DNA of 64,000 nucleotides from Rhea pennata (GCF_028389875.1 NC_084672.1:9598458-9662457); one strand, 5' to 3'; numbered from the stretch's first letter, positions 12,956-28,281 are shown. Notes: a model not told the origin generated them from the letters alone. Translations and numbers: made by a program.

Positions 12956-15900
12956 AGGCAGGTGTGCAATCTGTGCGCCCCCTGACTTAACCAGCAGACC
13001 AAAACAGTAGCATCCCCTCTCTGCTGTCTTAAATAGGAATACAAAGTTTCACTTCTTCTAGGCAGCTGCCCTGAATTTCCTGAGTTCAGCAGTGCATTTC
13101 TCATTACCCTTTATGATGATATCAAGTTTGATTTGTTCCCCAGGGAAGAATTTTCTCCTTGTACCTCATTACCTCTTCTCCCCTTAATCTGATGCTCCTA
13201 TTTGAAATGATAGCCTGCATTTTCTGAAGGGTTCTTGACAACAGTTAATCACAGAAAAGTCCATCAATTGCACAGATACCGGTCATGCAAAGACTGCTAG
13301 GAACTTGACCTGCCCACAGATAGAGTGCTAGCAAGGCCCATCTCCTCCCAGATTTGAAGAGGCCTCACCAGCCTACTGCTTCCCTCTCTGCGAGGCCAGT
13401 CCACTTTTCCCTGCACAGCCAGACAGTCCTAACAGTCAGCCTGCTGCGAAGATGAAACCCTAATACTTTGTCATCCCACCTGCTTTTCATAGCAGCAGTT
13501 GTGCAGTTTAGGTTCTAAAACACAATGGTGTGTGCAGCATTTACTCCTTTACTCTTGTCCCCACAAAGACAACTTGATCCTCCCAGACTGGTACCTTGGA
13601 CAAGAACAAGCCCTTAAGTGGTTGGGCTTTTTCTGTGTGCAGCTCATTCTGTTAGCAGTTATGGACCCTCCCCACTTTGCTCACATGTAAATGATTATAC
13701 AAGGCACAGGACTATGAAGAATCAGGTCCAGACAGAACAATTTTCTTTTATTTTTTTAAAAAAGGAAAATCTTCCTATATAATGCACACCACAAGCAATA
13801 TCAGTCTATGCACAACTGCTGCAGAGCTAACAAATACTTAAAACTTGTTCACTTACAAGGAATGAAAGCTAATTTTGGTCCTTTTACAACCTAGATGGGG
13901 ACCGAAGTCCAGAATGGAGAAAAACCTCTAGTCCTTTTGCACAAAACTTTACTATTCCAAATGAAAAGGAAGCAGTTAACTACCTGCTGTCTTTAACACT
14001 GAAAGTATCACATCTTGGTAACATGCAGAGTATGGGCCAATGATTAATGACAGGGTTGTTACTGTGATTTTGATTACTATCAGCATAGTTAGGCCTCTTT
14101 GGCAGGCTTAGCTTTCAACCATACACTTTTTAGGGTGCAGAAACCATCATCTTATTCTGTATGCATGCAGCATCTAACACAGTATGGTCTGGATTAACCA
14201 CCAGACCTTGAAGAACCCAGCTCCACAGAAGTAAGCATTTAAATTATACTGCAGCAAAACAATTCCCTTTCCCTTTACGACTAGTACTAGGCCTTTTCCA
14301 CAGAATGTCCTTCATGCCCCCAGCATCGCTGCTGAGGTTGTTGGTAGCTTGGTACCTCCTTCCAAATAAATGCTCTATGCTCTTTGGAAAAAAAGCATGG
14401 GTTTCAAACATAGCATCTCTGTCTCAGCACAGATTCGAAAAGGGAAATAACAGCTCTGTTCACTTCAGGCCAAATTCTGAACCTGCTGAGGTGTGTGATT
14501 TCTAGAACAGCAAGGATTGCTTTCAGAGGCAACCAGTTGTGCTCACCTGACCAGCCCATGGAGAGGAAATGAAAAGGCACTCAATACCCTGCACCTTGGG
14601 CAGAACCCAGAGGTAGGCTACGTTCTCCCCACTCTTAAGACTCTGGAACATGTGTCTTATAGGATGTGCTTTTTTCACTAGCAAAAGACTTGTTCTGTGA
14701 CAGCCAGGTAGTGTTATCTCTCCAATCTAATGAGCAGGGAGATAGAAACATTACCCTTTGCTGCAACTGATAAACATTTGAAAAAAAGTCATTCATCCAG
14801 AACCAGTTATGCTGACTTCTTCCAGTAACGCAAGTGATTACAAATATAAACAACTACATTGCTTAACTTTCCCTCAGCCAGTCTGCTAAAATGCAAAGAC
14901 AATCCCTTAAATAGAAAGGAAACTCTTATCCAGTAACTCACATTTGCTCAAATGATACAGTCTTTAAAATCAATATCAGAAGCTCAGCATGAACACCACC
15001 TCCTTAGAAGCCAGGAGTTAAAACACAAAGGACCAGATCCTCAGTAGCTGTACATCAGCACTGCTTCAATGATCCCACTTCGCACTTGCCTCAAGAAGAA
15101 CATGTAAAACATCACAAATTACTGACAAACGTTTGAGAAAAATCAAATAATTTTTCTTGTAGATACTTGTTGTCATTGTTCATAAACAGTGTTTCTCTAA
15201 ATGCTTCTCTATAGTTCTTACTCTGTAGTTCCCTTATGATCCCAAACACAGTTATATGATAGGACTAAAAGTTATGTTTGATATTAGATGGAAAAACAGC
15301 TCATTTTAAATGGCAGTCATTAGGATTCTTTCCAAGTATTTTCATTGTGCAAATGCTGTTTATTGTGCAGTACTATAGCCCTTTAGCAGGACTAACCTTT
15401 TTCTAGCTATCCGTACATATTTGTTTCTTAGGTAGGAAAGCCAAAGAGATGCTCGCTTTTTATGCAACAGTGCTAGCACATATCTCAAAAACCTAAATGT
15501 TGGCACAAAGTTGAAAAAGCTAGCAGAGAAAATCGAAAATGCTAGCACAGAACTCAAAAATGGAAATGTTGCAAAGTGCAGCTGACCGCAGACCACCGCC
15601 ACTCAGCAGCTGAACCCCCTCAGTGCCCGCCGAGGCAACGAGAGCCTTTCCCTGGTTCCATTTAGCTGGCTTCAGCCTGCACCAGCACACAGCCAAATCC
15701 CACCAGCTGCATCCATGGTCTCCAGTTATGGGGCACCCCATCAGGCCCTCAAAGCCACGTACTCTGCCTGTACTCTTTTAGCCTCTGTGCAGCTTCATGC
15801 CACCACTAGCACACCAAGGAGGTCGTCTCAGGAACATGCAGCTCTTAGAGAATGCTACGAGACACATCCCTTTCCGAGGACAATCCCCAAGGTGCTCTGA

Positions 15901-18900
15901 TGGCCCCACGACGTTGCAGCGCTGCTACACACTGCTCACCTCTGGGCAGCGCAGGCCTGGCACCCAGCCCTCCCGTCTGCAACACGGCACTTCAGCTCAA
16001 GGGAAGGGAAGTCTCACCACACAACGAACCCCACAAGCAGCATGAGGGGAGTTTAAGCACTGTTTTTTCAAAATCCACCTAGGATTTAAGTTTTTTTAAA
16101 AAAATATCTCTTCACTAGCAAAGAATGAAAGGTTATTCTAGCCCAAGCAGAGTCGGGACTGAGGGTCTGGGCAGGTATGCCAGTGGAGCGTTTAGGTGAA
16201 AACATGCACCAATGGCCCTTCCTTGGGCAATCCCCATCTGACTGGTCTGAGAAGTCACTTCAAAGTTTTGGAGTCCAGAAAGTTCTAACTCAGCCATCAA
16301 TGTACAACCTATTGCTGGGCAGAGGCCTTCTGCCTTTCATCTGGGGAGAAATACTTTTAACATTCGGGGCAATTGTTTTATTTTTGGTTCCTATTTCTGT
16401 GTAAGAGAACTGTAGGTATCAGGCAGGTTTTGCAGCCTTTTGTCTTCTGAAAAACAACATTTAACCCCACATCCACACACACCCACAACCCACAGATCTA
16501 TCTTTCACATATGTACATATATACCAATTAGCCTATTTTCCCCTGTAATCCATGTGCCACAGGTAATTGGCCCACCAGCATGACTGAGATGGCTTTTCCT
16601 ATTACTTCAATAAAATATTTTGCAAAAAAACAGAACCATCAGCAGAATCGACAAACAAGCACTGAACAACTCAGCATTTATCTGTCTACTCATCCATGTC
16701 AGTGCTTTGTGTCAGCATGAAACATCGGTCTCTGCAGTTCACACTTGCCCTTCTGAACTATAGCATAATAAAATATTTATACTTCTCCCTAAGAAGCTAC
16801 ATGATAGCCATCAGTCATATAGGTTTAAAACAACTGAGTAGCAGTCACTCTCCCATTAATACACTTGCAAATGCACTAATAATGCCTTTTGATCAGCTCC
16901 TGTGCTACTAAGGTAAGCTCAAGTTAGCACCCACCTATTATGAATTGATTTAAAAGAAAATCTTACAAATTTTGTGTACAGTACAGTCAGATGTAGTACA
17001 TGTCAACCCTGCACAGACAACCCTGTCCGACTCCATCAGTAATATCACTTTACAGATATCCTTTCACACGTGATCAGGGAAGCTGCTGTATATGGTTAAA
17101 TCTTATGTTCAAATTCTAGCTGGTTTCACAACGCAGTAAGATTGTGTGAGGCTGTAACCATCACACTCATTTCCCCTGTGGTTTAAGCCATAGTCAGCTG
17201 AGGTTTAGTGTCTCATTTTCAGAAATTGCCAAAATGCCTACTTAAAGGAAATAAAATATAAGCAAGTTCTTTTTTTTTCACTATTATTCATCAAGTCTGC
17301 ATAACCACAGTAAATGAACCGTAATCTCTCAATGCTACCTACAAAAAATGTCTGGTTTTACAAATTCAAAGCAAAAGAAATCATTGTTTATTAATGTTTC
17401 AGTTATCTGCCTGTAAAAATGATTTATTCACTCCTGATATTCAGGTATATGAGCAAAGAGAACAGTGTGATTGGGAAAACCTGGGTAGCGGAAGATTTTT
17501 GGTTCTGAGGGTTGCACCTGAGTGTCCTGTGTACTCTGAAACAAGGCTTTCTAATGAACAACTCCAAAGACAGGAGGAGAAACTGCATTAGAGCCACTTT
17601 ACGGCATTATCAATGTATCCTATTAAATCAGCAAATGCTGACTGCAAAGCTTCTGCTCCAGAGAAGCTCTGAAGGCATTGGCACTTGAACTGTTCGTGTC
17701 TGGACTGTCATGACACTGCTACAGTATAAAATACAAGGATCTGTGTGTGTTTACATGAGATTCTTTAAGATCTTATCAAGTACACTGCCCATAGTATTTA
17801 TGTGAGCCCTTATTTAAATACTTCCACTTCATACACGTGCATGTGCACTTTGTTTTTTCATTCTGGTCCTCTTCCTTTGCATACTGCTGTCTGGATATTT
17901 TCAAATCAAAATATGGCACACATGAATCATTTGGGGATTTTTTCACACATCATGCAGCATCACTATCAAAATTTCCAACCTCTTTTACTCTGTCAGCAGA
18001 TACTCTGCAATAAAATACACTGAATTGCCTGTAAAAATGTAAATAGTTAAGCCATCAACTTCTTTGTCAATGCATAAACATGACTGCTGTGAAGAGCTAC
18101 TCCATTGGATGGAAACGTTAGGAATGCTTACAGGCAGGGTTTAGTGAACATGCCCAGTCAGCTAGTTTGTAGGTGACAGTATCTTCACTTTTAGTCTCAA
18201 GCATGTGTTAACATTACAACAGCTGAGCAATCCAGCTTCTTTATCACAAGGTTGCTCCGACAAAGCCTGCATAGCTTAAAAAAAAGAAAAGAACTATCCC
18301 TGGAATCCTCCACCTCTCTCCTCTGCCAACCACCAGTTTTTGGAGACATTGGGCTGGAACATTTGTTCTCCTGTGCATGTGATTACAATGCCTGAATGAG
18401 ATTTTAATTATATGAAAACAGCCTAAATGGCACCGGTGCTCCATAGTAAATCTATGGAATACTGACACCTGCCGGCAAAGGGCTTCACATCGTTCCTGAA
18501 AAAGGAATATGCTCTCCATCTACACCCCAAAAGCTGATTGCCATCTCATTCGCACAAAAAGCCAGCACAAGCAAGAACAGAGTCCAACTATGATGCCAAC
18601 ACGAAGACTGGGAGCTATCCTCACTGTGCAACAACAGAGCGAGTCTCCTGTGCTCCAAAAACCAGCGGCTCCCTGCCAGGCTCCAAGGAATTTCACACCA
18701 TAGGGGAAATGACAGTGTATTTTGAATCTGACAAAGCATGCAGGGATTAACTGTGCCAGGAAGACAGATCTGTTGTAGCCTGAAAAGTGCTGACTATATT
18801 TAATAGCCCACTAAGCTAGCAGAAAACAAACTGAAGGAGGAAAAACAGTCATTTTCTGCCAGATTCATGAGCTGAATCTGCTCAGCAGTGAGGGCCAGAC

Positions 18901-21900
18901 ATGGCAAGGGTGTGGGGGGCAGAGAAGGGGAGCACAGAGCAGGCAGCAAGGAGGCAGCAGGACTGTCCCTTCTGGCAACAGCAGGCTGTGAGCAGAGCTC
19001 AGCTGTCCCACCAAACTGCACCCTGAACCACACCAGCCTGTACAGCGAGGCAGCATGGAAGAGCTCCCATTCCTTCGTCAGATTGTCCAGGCTCTGTGCA
19101 CAAAACTGCACAGAAAGGTTTGGCACAGACACTCCTCCTTTCCAAAACTGAAATTAAAGGGAGACAAAAATCTCTGTCTGAATTAGTTAACACATCCAGA
19201 AATACTTGGATGCTTGCATTTCCCCTTTACTTGTAGTGTTGTAGTGATTCATGCCACACTCCAGAAAAGAACCTGCCTCTCATTTGCTTTTGAAAGACTC
19301 CTGTATCTAGGAAACACTATGAAGAAAATGACAGTGCTACTGTTCACATTGTAACAAAATTGGCCCTAATTTAAACAAAACACTTGAGAGTCACTTGCAG
19401 TGAATTTAAAACCTTTGCTGATGCTGCTTTCACTTCTCTTTAAACTTTAATTGATTACAGACAAAGCAATCTTTTTAGCTGTTTGGCTGTGTGCAAGGAA
19501 TTAACAAACAAGAATGTTTTCTGCAGGAAGGCAAATATGGATGTGACACTTAAGATGATTACAAAGAAATGCACTCTTAAAACCTTAATTAACTTCAGGG
19601 GAGCAAAAAGCTTTAGTATTTGAGAGCTCAGCACTCCAGGTTCGCTGCAGGACGCCACTGCACAGACGGGGGATTGGAATTAAACCACCCCACGCTCAGG
19701 GGTTAGTCTGCCCAAAGGGAACTCAGGGTGTACGGATACTAAAGGCATTACAAAGTGATGCCACGGAAACACATTCTGCATTTCAGAATATTTTTTGAAA
19801 AATCTTGCAAAGAAAGCGATTCTTTGGGGATCGTGCAGAAGTGCCACAAGGAGCTCCACTGAAAGTGTCCTGTTCACCTAGTAACATGGGTGCTGGTTGT
19901 CACTACGCTGTGCCGGAGAGCTGTGGAAGCTGGGGCAGACATCAAGGGAAAGAGCAGAGACCAGCTGCAGGGGAAGCAATCCCAGCACCAGCAATGGAAG
20001 CTCATGTTTTTCAGCTGAAGTATGCAAATGCATGGAATGCAAAAAGCCCTGGTGGACACAGTTGCTATCATAGATGGGTCCAGAACCTGAAATATTTCAT
20101 TTCTAAGCAAGTATTTTCCTAGCTTTACCTATTAGGGAACATACTGTACAGAATAAAACTCTCTCTGGTCTATTTTATGGATCTGGAATACTGGAACAGG
20201 TATTTTTGTTACAACTTGTAGATGTGGGATACCTGTGCAGAAACCAGTGAAAGAGATCTGCCCAGTGAGTTGATGAGAAAAGCAGTATTATGATAGAGAA
20301 AAAAATAATTTATACAATGCCATTGCACATAATTAACAGTATGTCTTCACCTTGGCATATTATGTTCTGTTTCAGTCATCTTTTCTCCAAAATAACATCA
20401 GAGAAATTCCAAAGGTTCAAAGACCAATGGGTGGATACATCATAGATCTGGAAAAGCTTCTATATGAGAATAAGAAAATGCAGGAAGTTTGTTCGAGAAA
20501 AAAAATAAAATTGATATAACAGGGGCTTAACTAAACAGTGAGTAACAGAAAGTAAATCGACATCCTTATTTACCTTTCATCACAGACAAATGAGGTATCA
20601 GTTGAACTGAAAGCAGCAAATTTAAAACAAATACAAGGAACTCTATTGCACATTACAGCTAACTAACAGCTCGCTGCTGTCAAAAGGTAACACAGCCAAG
20701 GGCCTAGTACAAATAAAATTGCATACTTATAGGAATGATCAGACTGTGCAGACGTAAAGAAAAAACAAAACTATTTGTAATGGGATAAACCAGGAACTAC
20801 AGCTGTGGAGGTAGGACAAAATTTCACCTATTGCTACATAGCTATGTGTCAGGAGACTTCTTGAACCTTTGGTGGCACTGGCTTGTCCAGTGCTCTGATC
20901 CTCTATTACGTGACAGGAAGCAACTTCTCTCCACAAGAAGACTCATCACCAGAATACTAATGCCTCACTTGTACTGAATTTGTTCTTCTTATGCATATCA
21001 AAATACTATGGCTCATTGTCTCCAAGCAGAACTTCATTCCAAACTTTAAATCATTTCATTAAAAAATAAATTACATTAAGAGCTCAGCCTCAATTTTCAA
21101 TTTTGCTTCATGTCATGGTCTCAGCTTTTCTTTTTTATGACCAGTGTAAAAAGATTTTAAATTATAATCTATCCCTTGATATATATTGTACTGTAAGTTT
21201 TAATCGAGTCTCCCAGAGGAAAATAAAATCGAATAGCACCCTCAATCACTTTACAATCTTTGTTTGTAGTATTTTTTGTTTTTCTGCTAAGCTATAATAT
21301 TTAACATCTTTGCTTTCTGCAGAGATACTGATACTGCATTTCTTCCAGATATGTTCCAATCTGCATAAAGTTCATTTAAATATGTCACAGTTACCCTGAA
21401 TATTATTTATTACGTCTTTTTTTCAGAATGATTAACATCATTTTGTATGTTCCCATTATACTTTAATGTAAAGCTACAGCACCTCTAATGGGTCTGAAGT
21501 GACATATTAGACATTCCCTGTGTCTCAAGTTACAGCATTTTCTCCTTATATTGTTTTTTATTTCTAAGCTCTTATGTACTTCCTATTTCAAAACCCTCTC
21601 ATTTCTGGTACATGGAGATTTGGGGGCTGCGGGGTGTCCAAGCCATTATCTTTTTTTCTAAATCCCATTTTATTCCCTATTCCTCCTAAGACTACATTGC
21701 CACTACTTCAGGCACACTTCTGAAAAACTGTGCTAAAATCTGGAATGACTAAGAATACTGATGGTATCACAAGGCCTTCAGTTCTGGAGTAAATGCAGCC
21801 TCTGCTAACATATGAACAAACAGTAGGAATATAAAGACACACAGAACAGAGCTTTTGCAGACCAGAATGTTTCTGCAGGGCAGGTCCTAATGCAAAGTCT

Positions 21901-23499
21901 AAAATAGGGCTAATGATCCCTCAGCAATGATTTCCAACTACTTGTAAATGGGCTGCTTGCATCTGTAGACTGGCTGTAGCTAGCCATTCTCCTCTCAATA
22001 GGGCGACGCTTCCTGGCGTAATAGCTCTTAGGTACCAAACGCAATCCAAGTAGTTAAGGGGTCCCTGTCTGCTTCTGCTACCAGCAAAGATGACGTTATT
22101 CGTGTTACAGCAAGGTTCAAGTTGTTCTGGAAGTTGTAAAGGAAGAAAAATAAAACTACCCTAAGCTCAGAAGCCAATTTACAAAGATTTACGTGAAAAG
22201 GAGGCAGCAAGAAGCCAAGTCATTGCTAAACATAGTTTGTATTTCCTCACTTTATTAGAACTTTGTATTTTTCCCCAAAATTACTCATGATAAATATACT
22301 ACTGTTAAAAGTGTGGACAATCTAGTTAATATCTCACCAAGCATCTTGTAGATACAGCACAATATTGTCATCATTAAAATTTCCAGTACATAAAACTGTG
22401 AAACTCTCCAAATTAACTTACAAAATATAAGTCCATTTCTTCATCCGTTTATTTCTGGGAGCAAAAATATATTATGCTTTGGGAGAGCAGTAGCATTCAA
22501 CATTATTCATTATATATAAGATGCTATATTTTCAAGTGCTGACATTTTTCAGCCTGGCCATCTGTGCCAAGCTGAGGGGTTTTTATGTTTATGTTTTATC
22601 AGGCAAAATGGTTCATTGGTTTCTAAGAACAAAGCTAGGAGAAAATAACTCTTGGGAAAGCTCTGTTGCTCCATACTTTCAGGCAAGAACTTGAAATCTT
22701 GTTCACAGTAGCCTTTATGTCAATGATGTGGCTTTAGCCTTGTTCAAATCCGTTTGAGTTTGGCTTACAAAATGCTTGAAAACCTGCCATTTGCACAGGC
22801 TCAGGAAAAACGAGCTCAGGGGTAGTGCTGGCCCTTCCTGAAGACGTCACACTCTCTGTAGCACTGCTGGAGTCCCAGAGACCTGGCCCCATGGCTCTCT
22901 TTGGGAATCAGTGCTCTTTCCCCATCCTGGCTACTCATTCCCACTCTACAGATGTTTTGCAGATATGGCTGCACGGTAAATCAGCTTGATTTGCTGATCT
23001 AGGTTAAAATGATCCCCAGCAAGAAAGGCAGAGGGAATAGAGGAGAGTAGGAAAACATTTTTCTTCCAGAGCAGTTCATTGATCCAGTTTACCACAGAGA
23101 GGCAGGGGGCAGGAAGATGCTGGAAACACATGGAAGGAAAATTCCAACGTTGTTGCAAAGACAGTGCTCCTGGCGCTGGAGGCTCAGGTCTTGCTGCCGA
23201 TCACACTCCAAACTGCAAGGGCTGAAAAGGACTTTCATCTCAGTAGTTGCTCCTAACTGCTCTGTCTGGGACCAGACTGGGAACTGAAACATGGAAGGAA
23301 ATGAGGACTGAAGTTTCACTAACATTTATTTCACATGTCACTGGTTTACGCAACTCCTCTTCACCAACTTTCTACCAACTCTTCAGTTGTGTCAGTCCAG
23401 ATCTGTGTGGTGGCCCTATCTGAGATAAGATGTGGTAGTGGTGGCATTTCTAACCAAGATGACTTTCCCTGTGGATTACATCATGTGGCTGCATGGACA

Positions 23500-24130
23500 A
23501 TTTCCTGGCACAACAGATGAGGAGTGGGAACAAGGAGAAGGAAAGCAGAAGAGGAGACGAGATGGCTATTTAAACAGGCAGCACTCAAAAGCAACTATCA
23601 CAAAACTATGCTTGAGAATCTCTTTTGTACTGCTTAGCACAAGAAGCACTATTTAGGAGAAGAGGAAGTTTTCTGAGCCAACGAAAAAGAGAAAATAGCC
23701 AGAAGAGCGGTGAAGGAAGTGAGTAAATTTGGACAAGCAATCTTGTATGTCTGGAACCGGACAAGGGAAAGAAAAGCACACTATCTCCTCCCTTCTGGCA
23801 GTGACAACCTATTTATGTTGTCTGTCTGCCTGTGAAATGACAACCTAGGATTGAAAGCAAGAGGAAGTGGGGAATATGGTCAGAAAGGCCAGAAAAGGTC
23901 ACTTGAAGAGGGAGATTCAGACAGGTTAGGCAAGAAGCAGGAAGAGATTAACATTGTGTAGGCAAGAGAAATTAAAACTGAGAAAAGAGGACCTAGCTCA
24001 AGGATGAGAGAAGACTGAGGAATGATCATTTGGGAGGGAAAAGGGGTGGTAAAGTTTGGAAAGAGTCTGTGTTCACTGAGGGCTGCCCACAGCCTGGGCT
24101 GGAATCCAAGATCCTGAGTCTCCATCATTC
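23500..24130 (+). promoter_or_regulatory. Purine-rich segment with clustered ETS/PU.1-like motifs
   Basis: Strongly A/G-rich DNA inside MTHFS intron 2. GAGGAAGT occurs at 23662-23669 and again at 23861-23868, the second in the near-ideal PU.1 context AAGAGGAAGTGGGG. A third site, GAAGGAAGTGAG, is near 23712. The cluster may simply follow from base composition. It could also be a myeloid or lymphoid enhancer, for which BCL2A1 12 kb away is a more natural target than MTHFS. This is motif inference only. Confidence 0.25.
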
Positions 24131-27100
24131 CTCTATCAGGAGATATCAGTTAATATTTTTAAGTTACTGAACACTACAGCGATAAAAAGCCCATACGGAA
24201 ATTAATACCTCTGTCTCCATATGAAGATAATGCACGGCAAAAAAAGGCCTGAGGCTGTAACTTGAACGGGAGAAAACAAATGACCAAATGCATACTCATT
24301 AGCAGCATTCAGTAACAGCAAGCAGTGTTCATCTTTTGCACCAAATGAGCCCAGAGTTAATGCATTCAGAATATATAGTAATGCATTTAGGGATGGGATC
24401 AAAATATACAGACAAAGAGGCTGAATTAAGTTTGTACACCTTACCTTATTTCTTGCATTCTTTAGGAGAGTCATAACACATCACAGTAAGCAGATTTAGA
24501 GCCACAATTTCTAATGCCCCTTTATTTTTAGCCAAAAGCAAATACCTAAAAATGCTTTTAATCTCCTTCTCCATTACCCAGATGAATGTTTTAAAAGTTG
24601 TCTACAATTTATTATACATCCTCAACTACCAGGCTATAATTTGGTTAGGACCATTTAAGTTACACTCTTGGGTCCAAGACTTCCAGCTGAGATCTCTCAG
24701 TCCGAAGTTTGTCACTTGCTTCCTTTCAAAGAATCTACCTCCAGGAATGTTATCATATAGAGATATGAAACTCAATTAGTTTTTCAAGTCCTACTAGGAT
24801 TAATATATATTTTTGCAGGAAAACCTTAGCTTTCCATCTGTAGCTTTCAGAGTAGGTTTATATTAACAATAAATAACATTACAGATGAGGAAACCCATCT
24901 CCACCCCTCTGAATCACACCGCCTCCCTAAACCACATTGAAATTAGAGCTGCTGGGGAAGTGTCCTTTAAACTTCTGTAGGAGTTGTGATAAAAAGCAAA
25001 CAAGGAGAGCAGTTTTATCTGATTTAGTCCTTCCAAAGTTGTGCAAGGTGTCTACATTCCAGTAAAACATTTACTGCAACCAGTCGGACCTGTCATCAAA
25101 AGTATTACCTTGGGTAAGAAACTATTTGAGTGTACATTACGATGTACAAAGAACAAAGATACAAACATGTGAATTGGTATTTATTAAGAAAATATACCAG
25201 GGGCTTGCTCAAGAAGCTGTGTCTTTCAGCAGGTGTAACTGCAAATTAACCAAGTCATTCGATTATATACACTCCTACCTGACCCAAAAATGAAATTTCT
25301 TCTCCTTTTGTCCTTTCTGTTGCTGTGTCAACTTAGCCTAAAGAAAGCAACATTTCACAAGAAAAATACTGTCACTCATGCTTGGTAGAGAAGATGACAA
25401 ACCTTCCACATGGAAATGCGCTGATCTTTGCTTATACCAACAATTCATAATGTGGCGCACTGCCCAGACGAACAGGGGTAGATTCTGATTCAACAGAAGA
25501 TGATTGTCTCCAAAAGGAGGGATTCCTACCTATTGTGTACAGCCTGTGAGTACTACCAAAGACTGGGATACTCTACATGCAAATTATACTTAGTCTTATA
25601 TTTGAGCTATTAACAATCACGTCAGTAAAAAGGAAAGAAGTTTTAATGACAGTCTGAATCTAAGCTTTTCGCCATACAAAATGAATACACTCAGTAGTGA
25701 CATGACTTATTTATGTACCTGCAGGGTATTTCTTGGAAATTACATACCAACTTATGCAAGCAATGGGAACATTACTAATATAACACCATGTTATCGCCTT
25801 ATAACAATGTAAATGCCTCAGATCACCATAGTATTTGATAACATCACAGAGATAAACGTTTCACACACGCATAATTCCAACAACAGAGGATGGATATAGT
25901 AGCAAGATCTGCATTCTAGCAAGTGTGCCAAAGTTCAAAAATATGGTAACTGACACAAAAAACACAGCAAAAGTATTTTAAAAAGATAGCAAAATGCAGT
26001 GTGTGTTTCTATGGGGAAAAATCTGCGGTTTTGGGTTTTTTTTCCTGTTTGATTATGCAATAGTGCAAGAGCTCTAAACTTACTCTCTAATCTTCAAAAA
26101 CTGTTCAAGGAAAAAGGACCAAGGTCTGACTTTCAATCCAAAAGGAATTATTCCTGCGTTACTAAGTATAAATAAACTGAAACCAAGCTTCAGGCAGGAC
26201 AAATCTGAAATGCACATGTATCAGTTGTTACACACCTGGTCAGGAAAACAGGGTACCATTTGAAAAGTTAAAGCAAAGGAATATAAGAAATATTGAGCAA
26301 CTGTACTCTCACCCTTCTATACTCCTCAAAACATAAGACATGGGATCTATGTGAAATGTATCCTGTACCTCTTCCCACGATCCAGCTTACTACAGTCAGT
26401 AGCCTTTTTCACAAGGACTGCTGCAGCTCTCTTGGCATTGCTCTTTGCCTGTAACCATAACGTGGTGCAGAGAACAAAAAGGGAGCTCCAGAACTTGCTA
26501 GTTACCAAAGCTTGGTCTACCTTCCCCATTTTCACAGCCTGGTATCTAGGCCATCCCCAAAGGTACTTCCCAGTGTACTCTACACCAGGTAGTTGCTGTT
26601 CCCACTACACCTAAGAGTTAGGGGTCATACTTGGCGTTTAAAGGGTCACCATCAAAAGCTCCTAAATACCACACATACCCACGACTTTTTGTCAAAAAGA
26701 AGGAAAACAAGCAGAAGTGCTAAATCCTAAATGTAAAGATGATGACTGTATGAAGCTGTAAATTCCTTTGCCAGCTAAAATGGGAATACAGAGAGGATTT
26801 TAAATCAAGAAAGAGGAAAAAAATCAGCAAAAAAGAAACAAAAACACAGTGAATATGCTGATAAATGAAGATCTAATACTAGGGCTAATGCTCCTAGCAC
26901 TAACTGTCTTAAGGACAGTGTTCTGGTAAAATATATTAGCATCCCAAAGCAAATACAAAACCCAGCTCAACTGAACAGATTTATATCTGTTCCCGTACCT
27001 AGCTTAAAAAGCTAATAATTCTGTGCAATGTGTGAAACCTGTTAGCACAGTAAGTTTCCGTCTAGAGAACTTTTCCAAGACTGAGGTTTCAAACATGAAT

Positions 27101-28016
27101 TCGGCATGAGTTTTCCATTAAAATCATCAAACATGCCTGCAGATATTTTACAAAGATATTAAAAACAGTTAAATTAATTAATGTGAATACAGAAAAGAAA
27201 CTGTTTACAATTTTGTAGAAATCAAGGATTTTTAGGTTGAGAGAGAGACTATTTTGGACTAAAATGAATATGCCACTAGTTAGACTTAAATATACTGTCA
27301 ACTTCTCAACCTTATGAAGAATCCAACGTCTGAGCTTGCATTATAAGACCAAAATAAAAATGTGAGAGAATAATGATGGGAAAGATTTCGCAATATTCAT
27401 CCAAGCCTACAAGAAAGTCTTTTTACTTTCAGTCTAGGGTCTCAGTCCAGGGAGCTGTTCTGCATGGTCAGGCTCCATAACGGCACTATGATTCAACCAT
27501 GCTATACAATTTGCAGCATCAAAGATTTCTGAAAATTCTCATGTTAGCCTACGTACATCACCCCAAAAGTTCTATATATTCCAGGGAATATTCTATATAT
27601 TCCACTGGAAACTAAAGTTTTCAGAACATACGCTACAGCTGTGAGTCCCAAGGACTCTCAATGCCCACCCAAGGAACCCCTTGCAATCCATTCCCTCCTT
27701 TACATGCGCATCTATGCTACGCTTGCCAATATTGTATCAAGGCTGTCCATGGAACAAGATGAAGGAACTGATCTGTCTGCTTTTTCCCTGCGGGATTAAT
27801 TGTGCAGTCTGGTTCCCTGCACAAACAGCTCTGCTGGCACATCACAGAGGGTGGTACAGGGTAGGGAAAAGTAAGCAAGGGAAAGTGTCCGATTACACCA
27901 ACTTAAGCAGCTCTACCACAAAATATAATACCAAAACATTTCATTCTTGCTATCAGATCCTACTGACTTCCAGGTTACTCCTGCTCAGCATCAAGATGTA
28001 GGAAGAAAATACTCAC

Positions 28017-28281
28017 CACCAGAAAGAGCTTCCTCTCTCACATTGTCATCATCACTAGGCTGATGAATATTCCAGGATGTCAAAGGAAGTGAAGAAATGT
28101 CTTCAGCTGATGATAACTTTAGCATATCCATGTGATTGCTGTGAGGCTTGTAACGTGGGATAAAACACTCTTTGCCTTGCTTAAAAATGTCCTTAATGAT
28201 GCCTTCTGTCTGGATTTCATCTGGCATGCTCAAAAAGATAGCAATTCTTTTGGATTCCTGGTACTTCGGATGGCCAATCAC
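28017..28281 (-). CDS. MTHFS: MTHFS exon 2, 5-formyltetrahydrofolate cyclo-ligase
   Basis: This exon encodes residues 39-126 plus the first base of codon 127. It begins [19 protein letters not shown] straight after a CTGTAG acceptor and ends EEALSG before a GTGAGT donor. The blocks [29 protein letters not shown] and NHMDM align closely with human MTHFS as remembered. Residues here shape the folate pocket of the alpha/beta enzyme core. The splice phases agree with exons 1 and 3, which confirms the model. Confidence 0.96.

Larger units (their letters stand above)
8966..28016 (-). other. MTHFS: MTHFS intron 2 (19.1 kb)
   Basis: The donor is GTGAGT after the split glycine codon at 28017 and the acceptor is CTCCAG before 8965, so the intron is phase 1. 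I found no convincing nested gene. It holds an old MIR-like remnant near 12.9 kb and a purine-rich stretch at about 23.5-24.1 kb with several GAGGAAGT-type ETS motifs. A short direct repeat (TTCTATATATTCCA) occurs at 27570 and 27591. The remainder is AT-rich non-coding sequence. A long second intron also occurs in mammalian MTHFS, as I recall. Confidence 0.85.
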
